Source: Amphibalanus amphitrite
Taxonomy: Eukaryota > Arthropoda > Thecostraca > Balanomorpha > Balanidae
DNA: 64,000 nt
Direction of reading: 5' to 3'
Assembly (NCBI RefSeq): GCF_019059575.1
Contig: NW_024882980.1
Span: 1-64,000, forward strand
In this document: piece after piece, positions 40,701 to 52,700 of the stretch
How the letters are laid out: each line of letters starts with the position of its first letter
Position numbering within the stretch: the stretch's first letter is position 1
Position numbers and translations under genes: made by a program
Notes under the pieces: model-generated
Seen by the model: only the letters and a program-made list of their open reading frames with translations
Told to the model about the DNA's origin: nothing
Database searches by the model: none

Positions 40701-43700
40701 AGTTGCCGTTGTGGGTGCCTTTAGAAACACTGGTGTGGACCGTGTGTCTATCACAGACGGATGTGGAGCCATAGCAGCCAATCCCTCGTTGGCCGTTACT
40801 AGGGCCCTGAGCGGCCGGCGAGGTCTCTCAGAAACCGGCATTGGGCCTTTATGAAGATAATTGTGGCTACATAGGAGCAATAACGTGCCCCCACAAGCCC
40901 TGTGGTGTCCTTCCGAGTTGAAGTGCGGCCAGCGCGAACCCTCTGCTACCCACTGGCGCCGCAGGGCCCCTCGGTTTTGAAGGAACCCTAAACCCGAGAA
41001 CGGGCACGTACCCCCTCGCTCCCTTGCTATGTCACTGAATCCAAGTGATTAGGGGCCCTTTAGGTAATCAGGGGCGTTTCAGATGACCAGGGGTTTTCAA
41101 TTGATCAGGGGCCCACCAGGTAACCATGGGCCCCTCTGGTAACCAGGCGTTAAGTAACGAGGAACCCCATCAATAACCAGGGCCCCTCAGTAAACGGGGG
41201 CCACTCAGGTAAGTGTGGGAGTCCCGCAGAAGAGCCGGCAAGGTTTCTCAGGTCCGTTTTTTGACAAGGCTCTTATTGACTCAGGTGCGAGCCCTTTGCC
41301 ATCAGCAGGGGGCCCTTTCAAGCCTTTTGAGGGCCGTTTAACGTCTCTTGAGTTCCCATTGAGGCCTTCTAAGGGCCCTTTGAGCAGTCGAGGGGCCTTT
41401 GAGGCCTTTTGAGGGCCTCTTGACGTCAGCTGAGGACCGTTGGACGCCAGCTGAGGATCGTGTTTATGGGCCCTCTGATGGCCATTAGACGCCAATGGAT
41501 GACCCTCTGATACCAACTGGGGCCCTCTGACACCAGCTAAGGGCACTTTAAGTTTGACGCTAGCTCAGGGCCCTCTGGCATTAGCTGGGGGGTCCTCTGA
41601 CGCTAGCTCAAGACCCTTTGACGCTCTTTAAGGCCTTCTGAGGGCCCTTGAGGTCTTCTAAGGGCCCCTTGAGGTTTTCTAATGGCCCCTTGAGGTTTTC
41701 TAAGGGCCCTTGAGGTTTTCTAAGGGCCCCTTGAGGCTTTTTGAGGGCCGCTTGACGCCAGCTGAGGACCGTTTGAGACCTTCTGATGGCCATTTGGCGC
41801 CAGCTGGGGGCCATCTGGCACCAGCTGGGGGCCCTCTGTCACCAGCAAAGGACTCTTTAGAGCCTTCGGAGAGCCGTTCGACGCAAGGGCATGGCCCTCT
41901 GACGCCAGCTCAGGGACCTTTGACACCCTTTAAGGCCTTCTGACGTCCGTTTGACGTTAGCTGAGGGCCCTTTGAGGCGCTATCTGAGGGCCCTTTAAGG
42001 CCATCTGAGAGTCCTTTGAGGTCATCTGAGGGCTCCTTAAGGCCATCTGAGGGCCCTTTGACACCATCTAAGGGCCCTTTGACACCAGATGAGGGTCCTA
42101 TGACGCTAAGTGAGGGCCCTTCGAGGCCACCTGAGGGCCTTTTGAGACCATCTGAGGGTCCTTTAAGGCCATTTGAGGGCCCTTTGTACACGGTCTTCGG
42201 TGGTCTAAGGATTAGTTAGAGGCCCATTTGAGGCGGCCTTCGGCCGCCTCAAATGGGCCCCTTCCTTCGAGTTGGGCCCCCCAACTCGAATGGGGGGGGG
42301 CACGGGCCCGTGTGCCCCCCCCCTTGTGTGCGCCCTTGCGATTTACTCAGGTCACACAAAGAGTCACAGAAAAGTGGCATTTAACCCTTGCCGGCACAGG
42401 CCATTTTGCGTCCTTCGACGGCACAAGGGGGGGGGGGGGTGGTACGACCCCCCTCGCGTTTGGCCCCTGATCGAGCTAGAGCTTCGCGGAAATAACGAGC
42501 GTGTTGCCCGTCACGAGAGGAAGCCGATGCTACCCAATTTTAAGGTCCTAGGTCATTGGGTGACCTTCCAGGTCAGGTCAATGACCCGAAAACTGGGAAA
42601 ATCGGGACCTGTTAGAAAGTCGTAAAGTGTATGTTGAATATTCTAACGAGAGCGCTCCCGGAAATGATCACGCGAGCCAAGTGTTTTAATTGTTGTAAAT
42701 ATTTTGATTGAAGAAAGGTCAAGGTTTTTAGTTAGTTAGTAAGGAGGACAAAAACTTCGTAACGGGGGGAAAATATTAAGGAAATAGCAAATGTGAAACA
42801 TTTAAGAGAAATATTCATATAATGTAGACAGTGCATATTACGATAAGAAATTGCTGGTGACCGCGATTGAAACGGTAATGTTTTGCGTTAAGATACCGCC
42901 TATGAGAGTGTCACTCAAGCAATAAACCCCGTAGAAGATGTCCTTTCTTTCTCTATGACTCAAGAAGACTCCGACTACAAGAAAGTATAAAGAAACTATA
43001 TATTTATAATTAGCAGTACCAGAAGATCCCTCCAGGGAATTAACAGTTACGAAGTTTATTCTTGCTCATAACAAAGGAATAGTTTCATTATATTAAATAC
43101 GAACGATATGACCACGTAAAATCTACCTATTCAAGCATCACAAGGTACTCAATTTTGATGTGATGCGGATGGATCAGCGCTCCTACAAGGTAATTTATGA
43201 ATCTTATTCATGTCCTTTTATTGCTATTCGTTTCGTGTCATGATGCTATAAGACCAGCTGCAAGATGCTGCTAAATATGAACGTCAAGGACTTGAAGCGC
43301 GAGTTAAAGGCACGAGGTTTGTCATGCCAGGGAAATAAGGAAAAGCTTACGCTTAGATTGGCAGAGGCTCTAGAAGAACATGACAACGTAGAGCCAAATG
43401 ACAGCGTATCCCAAGCAGGTACAAGAGCAACGACGTCAGAGTCTCTGACTTTGCGACAGGCAGATGAAGCTGCCGCCAGAGCTGGACTGCTGGCACGTTT
43501 GAAGGCCGTTAAGGAAAAACAAGAAATAGAAAGACAGGTTGCCGAGCTTAAACGTAAAGAGGAACTGCTAGATTTGGAAGCCAAGATAGCAGAAGTGTCC
43601 GCTAGAGAGCAGGCTATTAAATGTTTCCAGGATCAAGAAATGGCAGGTGCCGCAGTCAACGAATGTAATACCTCGCAAGGATCTCACCGTTGTCCAGTGC

Positions 43701-46700
43701 CGACCGCCGAGTCTGGTGTCGGTGGAGACAAGTCAACGAGCGCGGTTGTCATCGATGACCAGCCCGCCACGTCATCAAACAGGGTGAGCTTCGCCAGGGA
43801 CGACGGCGCGTCAGATAACCCCGAGCCGGACAACAGACAGCTGACCCAAGAGCGCGAGCGAACTGCCTCACTGATGCGCTTACCGATCATAGAGATGAAG
43901 AAATTCGGAGGAGACGTGACCGAGTTCGCTCAGTTCATGAAGGGTTTCCAGCTCAAGATAGCCTCAAAGCTGGATTGCGCACAAGAGAAGCTTTATTATC
44001 TTGAACAGCACATGACACCGGGCAGCAAACCGCACGCTATAGTGACAAGTTGCATGTATCTGGAGAACGGGTACCAAGAGGCTATAAGGATGCTGAATAA
44101 GAGGTACGGCCAGCCTAGCCATATAGCATCAGCATTCATGGATCGTATTAACTCGTTCAGTACGATTAAGGCGAATGATGTCGAGGCGCTCGACCGATTT
44201 GCGCTGTTGCTGCTCAGCTGCAAAAATGCCCTCGGCTCTTCCTCGCACATGATGGGAGATCCCAGAACAATGCGATCTTTGACCAGCAAGTTACCGGAGA
44301 CTATGCTGAACAGTTGGAGGAGACATGCCGATGACATTGAAGAGAGGCAGGGACGTGAAGTGAAGTTTGAAGACGTCGTGAAGTTTGTTGGAGATGAGGC
44401 TAGGATAGCAGCCAATCCCACCTACGGTCGTCTCATGTACAGTCGCGACAACAGCGCAGTGCTCCCCTCCCAAGGCAGAGCAGGCAGCAGCAGTGTGAGG
44501 CGCACCAGGCCCGTTGTTGCAGCCGCCCAAACCCAGAATCAGGCAGCCTGCGTGTTCTGTGACGTTATAGGGCACGTCACAGCCGACTGTGAGCAGCTTC
44601 GAGCTACTCAACCGGAGCAGAGAAAGGCGTTCGCAATGAGCAGGTCCCTGTGTTTCTCTTGCCTAAGACAAGGTCACATGAGCGCCGATTGCCGAAGACG
44701 AGCTGAGTGCAGAATATGCAAAAGGCGTCATCCGACTGCGATGCATCTGGGACGCCCACAGAGAGAGAACCGAGACCAAGGACGTCATGAACTCGCCATT
44801 CAAAGTCGTGGCCATGAAACTGGACCACCGAGAGAGACAGTTCAGCCACCACAAGAGAGGACCGGTACTACTGGTGCGACAGTTTGCGGAACCGCAGGAG
44901 CGGAAAACTCAGATCGGCCCACACTACCCCTGGTCCCAGTCATCGTCTGTAACGGCAACATAAAGATTAAGACATTCGCATTCCTCGACAGTGGGTCTAC
45001 CCATTCGTTCGCTACTGAAAGCTTGATGGATCAACTCGGCATTAAACAACAGCCCAGCAGGCACCTGACCATCACGACTGTGGCTCAGGAGGACATCAGC
45101 ATTCCAACACGGGAAGTGGAAGGACTTCACATCACGGACCTGTGCGGAGATAACAAAATGGACTTACCAAAGCTCTTCAGCATGGAGAATATACCTGCCG
45201 ACCCAAGCGACTACCCCAAGACAGACGATGTAAGAAGATGGGATCACCTCAGATATTTAGAGCTACCAGAGCCCGAGATAAGTGAAGTTGGATTGCTCTT
45301 GGGAGCAAATGCGTTCCTAGCCATGGAACCAGTGAGAGTGATTCCAAGTGTAGACGGAAGCCCATACGCGGTGCTGACTAGATTTGGTTGGGTGGTCAGT
45401 GGTCTTGATTCACCATCACGAAAGTCGCACACCACAGTGTGTAGAGCGGCTGTGAAAGACGAGAGAGCGTCCATCGAAGAAATGGTGCGTAACATGTACG
45501 ACAGCGAATATGAGGAGAAACTGCACTGCACAAGAAGAGGCCTATCAGTGGAAGACAAAGAATGGGTTCAAAAAATTGAATCCTCAATGGAGATGCAAGA
45601 AGGCCATTACAGCGCTGTTTTGCCAACAAAAACGCCAGAAGAGAAGATGCCAGCGAATGTGAAGATGGCCGAAAACCGACTGGAGCATCTCCGATCACGA
45701 CTGCGAAAGGATGCAAAACTTGCTGAGGACTATAAAGGCTTTATGGAAGAAATGATCAACAAGGGGTATGCAGAAGAAGTGCCGGAAGAAGAACAGAGAA
45801 GAGCAGATGGACGAGTGTGGTACCTGCCACATCACGCAGTGTATCACCCGACAAAACCTGACAAGATACGCGTTGTCTTTGATTGCGCAGCAAGATACAA
45901 TGGCGTATCACTCAACGACATGCTCCTGACTGGTCCAGATCAGACGAATTCATTGGTGGACGTGCTGCTGCGATTCAGGCTAGAACGGGTGGCGGTCACA
46001 GCCGACGTTGAAGGAATGTTTAACCAAGTGAAGGTCGATGGAGCCGATCGAGATCTCATCAGATTCCTCTGGTTTGAGAACGGAGACATCAGTGGTCGCG
46101 CTCGTCACTATCGAATGACGGTCCACTTATTTGGGGCCACAAGCTCACCCAGCGTAGCATGCTATGCTTTAAGAAAGACTGCAGCCGACGCGGGTGACGA
46201 CTTCTCGCAAGAGTGCGTGACAACTGTCAATGAAAACTTTTATGTAGATGACGTGCTACGATCAGTTCCGACAGACGAAGAGGCCATCACTCTAGCAAAT
46301 GAACTAAAGGACCTGTGCAAACGGGGAGGGTTCAATCTGACTAAATTCGCATCGAACAGCCCAGCGGTGGTAGAAGCCATCGAAAACGAAGACAGATCGA
46401 CTGAAATGAAGAAATGGTCTGGCCTCTGGGATGAGCTGCCGACCGAGAGGGTGCTCGGGGTGATATGGCACCCAGAACATGATCTTCTGAAGCTGTCTCC
46501 ACAAATAAAGAGCGCGAAGGTGAAGACCTGCTCAAGACGCGGTTTGCTTTCTATGGTGAGCTCGGTATATGACCCGCTAGGTATGGCTGAACCGACCGTG
46601 ATACAGGGACGTCGTCTCCTGCAAGAGTTGACCCGGAAGCAGATGGACTGGGACACTGAACTGGAAGAAGAGGACAAACTAGCTTGGAATGGCTGGCTTT

Positions 46701-49700
46701 CGACTCTGGAAGGCTTGGACAGTCTGAGCATCCCGCGATGCATAATGCCTAGGGACTTTGGGAGTATCACCACTTGTCAGATACACACGTTCGTCGACGC
46801 GAGCGAGGCAGCTTACGGCGCTGTGTCATACATCAGGCTGGCGAACGCTTCCGGTGCCGTTCAGGTGAGCTTTCTGAAAGGGAAGGCACATCTGGCTCCC
46901 CTGAAAATGGTAACAATCCCACGACTCGAACTGATGGCCGCTGTGACAGGCGTGAGACTCAGTGCACTGATCCTGGGTGCATTGAAGATCCAGTTGGAGC
47001 GCTTGTCGGTTGAAGTAGAAGAGTTTTTCTGGACAGACAGCACTACGGTGTTGAGATACATCAACAACCGCAAAACAAGATTTCACACATTCGTTGCGAA
47101 CAGGCTGGCAATCATACATGACGGGTCACACCCTGCTCAGTGGAGGCATGTGCCCAGCTCTCAAAATCCGGCGGACGACGTGTCAAGAGGAACTCAGAGT
47201 GACAGGTGGCTGACAGGGCCAGAATACCTCTGGAAAAACGAAACTCAGTGGCCAGAAACGCCTCAAGCGTTACAAGACACGACAGATGACCTGGAGGTCA
47301 AGAAGATGACTGTGTGTGCAGCGAAGGCTTATGATGCGACTCAAGAAGATGATCTTCAAAACCCACTGCTGAAACTCACTGCACACTACAGCGACAGGCA
47401 CAGGCTTCTCCGAGCAGTAGCGTGGATCTTGAAGGTGAAACAGGAGTTGATTCGTCGAAGTAAGGAGGAAGGAGTCACGACGCAAAGGAAGACGATTTTG
47501 CTGGAAACTCAAGACATCCGAGAAGCAGAGAGAGCTATTATGATGAGCGTACAGTCCGCTGCGTTTCCAGAGGAGGTGGTGGCCTTGAACTCAGGCAAAG
47601 ACATTCGTGCAACGAGCAAGCTCAGCAAACTTAGCCCCTTCCTTGAAGACGGCATCATCCGAGTCGGCGGAAGACTGCAACATTCAGCTCTTGAATATGA
47701 TGCTAAGCATCCAGTCATTCTCCCGAGTCATGCGAGCTATGTGAAGCTACTTGTCGATGACGTCCACAGACGAACAGGACATGCAGGCCGACAGCATGTT
47801 TTGGCAGAACTAAGGAAGAGGTTCTGGATTTTGAAGAGCACATCGGCTGTCAAGAGAGTGCTTAAATCGTGCTTCACCTGCAAGCGGCTACGTGCGAAAA
47901 CGGAAAAACAAAAGATGGCAAATCTTCCAGGCGACAGGATCACAGCGGGGGAGCGACCGTTTACAAGAACTGGGGTAGACTACTTTGGACCCTTCTACGT
48001 CAGCCAAGGTCGAGGACAAGTTAAGCGATATGGCGTTATTTTCACCTGCCTATCAGTGCGCTGCATACATATTGAAGTGGCTGAGGATCTGTCATCGGAC
48101 TCGTTCATCTGTGCGCTGAAAAGATTTGTAGCTAGAAGAGGGAACGTCAAGACCCTGAGATCAGATCGAGCAACAAACTTTGTTGGAGCCCACAGAGAAC
48201 TACGTGAAGAGCTGAAGCGGCTGGAGGAAAAGGAAGAGTGGGTGGCAAAGGAGATGCTAGCCAACGACATTGACTGGAAGTTCAACACTCCAGGAGCGTC
48301 TCATCATGGTGGAGCCTGGGAACGAATGATTAGAACAGTTAGACGGATTCTGGACACGATGCTCCACGCGAAAACACTGAAGAATGAGACGCTGCAAACG
48401 TTCTTGTGTGAAGCCGAGGCGATAGTGAACAGCCGGCCTCTGGTCTCGCCATCGAGTGACCCCCTCGACGCTCCGCCCCTCACTCCGAACGACATACTCT
48501 TACTCGGGGCCAGTTCTGGAACGACACCCTTGAATGTCTTCTCTGCATCTGACAATGACAAACGGAAAATGTGGAAACAGGCGACCTATATGGCAGATGT
48601 GTTCTGGAAGCGCTGGCGTCGAGAGTACGTTCCACTGCTCCAGCAACGGTCCACCAGCACCGCTACGGCCAGACAAAACCTGGCTGTGGGCGATTTGGTA
48701 TTGATGGTTGACGACAGTGTGCCACGGGGCCAATGGCCCATCGGTAGGGTCGAGTCAGTCAAGATGTCAAAGGACGGCTTAGTGAGATCGGTGACTCTGA
48801 ACATCAGAGGTGTTACAGTGCAGCGTCCGATTACCAAACTTGTGAAAATGTAATAAGTGCTGTGTATGACTACTGTGTATGTCATGTCGTAGGTACCTTG
48901 CGAATGTAAATGTTGAAAGAGTTCTTTCAAGGGGAGGGTGTTGAATATTCTAACGAGAGCGCTCCCGGAAATGATCACGCGAGCCAAGTGTTTTAATTGT
49001 TGTAAATATTTTGATTGAAGAAAGGTCAAGGTTTTTAGTTAGTTAGTAAGGAGGACAAAAACTTCGTAACGGGGGGAAAATATTAAGGAAATAGCAAATG
49101 TGAAACATTTAAGAGAAATATTCATATAATGTAGACAGTGCATATTACGATAAGAAATTGCTGGTGACCGCGATTGAAACGGTAATGTTTTGCGTTAAGA
49201 TACCGCCTATGAGAGTGTCACTCAAGCAATAAACCCCGTAGAAGATGTCCTTTCTTTCTCTATGACTCAAGAAGACTCCGACTACAAGAAAGTATAAAGA
49301 AACTATATATTTATAATTAGCAGTACCAGAAGATCCCTCCAGGGAATTAACAGTGTAGCTGTTTTGTAGTTTTCCGGGGTGCTGATCACGAATATCGTGT
49401 TAGTTTTGATCCAGAGATGATGTCTTTAAGCACTTAGACCAGGTCGGGTCAGGTCAGGTCAGGTCAACCGGTAGGGGTTGTGACGGGCATTCGTAATACG
49501 TGTCAACCGCCTCTGACAGCTTCGTAACATGTTACGAAGGCACCAAAACTACTTCGTAAATGTTCAAATGGTTGCTAAATTCGAATTCAGCTCCAAAAAC
49601 TAGCCTAGAAACATGTAAAACTCGAAAAAGTGAACCGAGGTCACCCGAGGTCACCAAAGGTCAATGACCTGACCTGACCTTCAGGTGACCTTGACACCCA

Positions 49701-52700
49701 CCTTAATGTATGGGAGCAACATCAAATCACATGTTTGAACGTTTGAAACCACGAAAAGCTTGCAAACGCGCGGCTAATGCGAGCCGACATACGCCGAATC
49801 GCGATTCCGGCCAAACATGGTCTCGGAAAAGAGGTCACAGGTCAAAGGTCATTTGGGTCAGGGTCATGAAATTTTCAGGGTAGGTGTAAAGTTGATCAAT
49901 GCGAGGGTACTGAAAGTTTCGTCGCGATCGGCCGCTTTTTACGCGAGTTATTTGCGAAAAACCTTAGGGGGGGGGGGTGCATCAACCCCCCTGTGCCGGC
50001 GAGGGTTAAAATGTCAAGAGTAGCCCTCAAGACGAATTTCTTATTTCAGCATTTAGCGGGAAGCCAAGTGTTCCTCGGAAAGAATCCTGCGTTTTATACT
50101 GCTAGGCATCCAGTGACTTCCTGGTAATTCCACAGGGATTTGTTCGGTCTCCCCCTATGGATTCGGGAGTAATCAGTGCTCAGGCTCATCAGAATTTCCG
50201 GCGACTAAAGACGAGCGTTATACCAGTCATTAGCATATTTATATCCAAAGTCCTGTCGGCGGCTCCATCGTGTAACTACAATCGAAAACCTTTGTGCGTG
50301 AATCTGACTGAACAATAGGCTGGTTCCTGGTTTGGGACGTGGGGCAGGAACCTGATTTTATAGTTGGTAACGCTGCAAAAGTATAGCGTACATTCAGTGT
50401 TCCATAAGCACATCTGATTGTCTCAAGTCCCTTTGAAATGTAAGAAATAATTGAATATCAAAATCCTTTTTCGGATATTGCGGCTCATATTGATTTGCTT
50501 CGCCCGGTCTCCAGCGGAGGTATATTCATTTTAGCTATGTAGCTATTTTGTTCCCGACGTTTTTGGTGAACGACCCAACGCTCTAGTGATTCATTTGAAA
50601 TACATTAGTCTAAAATGCTAACCAGTACATGCTTTACCGTCGTCTCCAACTGGCCTGTTTTCTGAACCCTTTCCGGTTTTATTAGTTTGATTTTTTTTTC
50701 TTATTAGTGTTCCCCACAAAATGTACTTTGCGCATCGCAGAGTCGCATTTGTGGCTTCAGACTTCGACTTTTCTGAGAATCGATCGTCCGTTCTCTGAAG
50801 GACACTGTCGCTATCCAAACGTGAGCTGCGGTGCATTCCTGACCGAAACTCTCAGAACAGAAGCGATGTAGGACCCTGCATGTCTCCGCGATGGGAGCGA
50901 CGAACGGTCGTCGGCTAGGGGCGACACGCTGCTAGCATTTCCTGCGATTTACGACCTTACTGACTGTCGCGGCGCCGGCTGGACCCAGTATTTATGGTAA
51001 TTGGTAGTGGACCTGCGCTAGGGAACCGCGCGGTGACGAACACACACACACACAAGCACACACATTTCCATTTCTGAAGCGGAATTCTAAATGCACAACT
51101 GATAATTGATTCAACCGCTTTGGTTCCGAAGTTCCGAAGTTATCGCCTATAACCAATTATATCATTATTTGGCGTCAATTGCGCCGAATGCAGCTTGCTC
51201 TAATTTTGTATGCATCAGTGTGCGATGCCACTAGCAATTAAATTAACTGTTCTTACCTAACTGTGAATTTTGTTTATCATTTATGTTATGCGTATAGGTT
51301 AGAGCAACTACCCAGACCATTTTGTCAGTGACGCACCTCGCCCCTTAGACGCTCATACGCCCTCAGGGGCAGGATCGGAGCCGACGCTTTCGACGCTCGT
51401 TAACCGTCAGCGCTCGTCACGATCGGTGGATTGTAGGCCCGTTGCCGTTTTCTGCGTTGTGTCTGCCTGTTGTCTGCGATGTCTGCAGAATGTCTGCGGT
51501 GGCTATGAGTTGTGGAGGCGGCAGACACACGCGGACTGGCTTGTGTCGGAATCCGCTGTGCAGAGCGGTGACGGGAAATGTTCGGTAACGGTGGAACACA
51601 GGGCAGCCAGTGACAGGTCTTGTTCGGTATCGGTGGGTGGGACGCAGCTCTGCGCTGCCGCCGTAACGGCGTAACAGTGAGGATGGCAAGGACGAAGAAA
51701 CTGGGCGGTGCGGGCGGCAATTTGGGCGAAATGACATGACAGACAAAGATGGCTGTGAGTTTGAAACGAGTGGGTTCAGAAACAGAGTGGCCAGTTAGAT
51801 TTCATGCTCTTGCAATGAAGATGAATTACAAAGGAAAAGATCATCCAGGATGGATGCAGCATTCTTTTCGTTTAAGGCTGGTTTCTATCGTGTTATAGTC
51901 CCCTCTTAACCTCCGGCCCGTGATGCCTAGTGCCTATTTGAGGTTGGTGCTAGGAGGATATGACCACGATACCAGACGCCCAAGTCAGGAAATATCTCTG
52001 GACGCTTTTAGAGCAAACGCTGCTGACTCGAAGGTCCACAGATACTCGTATATACCGGTCACGATGTGTCAGTGGAATATCACGGCCTCCCTCTCCCCAC
52101 TTCCTTCCCCAGAGGAGGTACACGGTCCCGACAGGGGCGGAACGGAAGCGCCCTAGCCATGGGTCCGCAGTGTGAGTGATATCAGGAGGACGAACAGAGG
52201 ACGAAATGACGTCTCGGTAATGTAAGCCGACTGAGCGGGCGTCTCACCGAACCGTCTGGACTGGACAACAAATTCAGGGACACTGACTCAGGAATGACGA
52301 GTTATCCGGTCACCTGAGACATGGCCACACCAAATTGAAAGCATCAGCGTATATCACGGGGCCCGAGTCTCCTATATTCTAGAACTGCGCTGCACCGGTA
52401 CATAAAGTCCAGTTGAAATCCCTGCAGCGCGCCATCATGACTCGTTTCATAAGCGAATGATTCCGATACTGTCACGGCCCGTCCCACTAGTCATTCCGAG
52501 AAATCAGCCGGCGCGTCTGCCGGTTATAGCTGCGCCCTCTGAGCGGCCAGGGCACGTCGGTAAATCGGCCGGCCGGCCCGCCCCCGTGCGACCGGCCACG
52601 GGCCGCGCCCCATCCATCCACCTCCAATCTCCATTTGACGCCGCTTCAGACGGTAAATGGCCGGGGGAAGTGTTCCCTAGGCCGCCTTCGGTGAGCGGGC

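Larger units (their letters stand above)
42632..49352 (+). mobile_element. Full-length BEL/Pao LTR retrotransposon
   Basis: The element is 6721 bp. The 5' LTR is 42632-43045 and the 3' LTR is 48939-49352, both 414 bp and apparently identical by eye. LTRs start TGTTG and end AACA. GTGTA flanks both sides (42627-42631 and 49353-49357), a perfect 5-bp target duplication as expected for this superfamily. A polypurine tract (48929-48938) abuts the 3' LTR. One long ORF fills the interior and no env-like ORF is present. It is inserted in a TTAA element, which itself lies in an intron of the LDLa gene, in antisense orientation to that gene. Identical LTRs and an open ORF indicate a very recent insertion. 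Confidence 0.97.
42385..50005. mobile_element. piggyBac-type TTAA element, split by the BEL/Pao insertion
   Basis: TTAA occurs at 42381-42384 and 50006-50009. The ends are inverted repeats, CCCTTGCCGGCACAGG on the left against CCCTCGCCGGCACAGG read inward from the right. Removing the retrotransposon and one GTGTA leaves about 895 bp without a transposase ORF. It has a G-run/C-run hairpin just inside each end (42427-42453 and 49967-49991) and a run of aggtc repeats at 49440-49470. The CCC ends and TTAA duplication are those of piggyBac-type elements. Kolobok also uses TTAA. Confidence 0.85.

Noticed and set aside
51400-51746. Two overlapping ~105-residue minus-strand ORFs
   Set aside because: Low-complexity Pro/Arg/Ser/His composition, no domain, no splice context and frames of similar length on the other strand.
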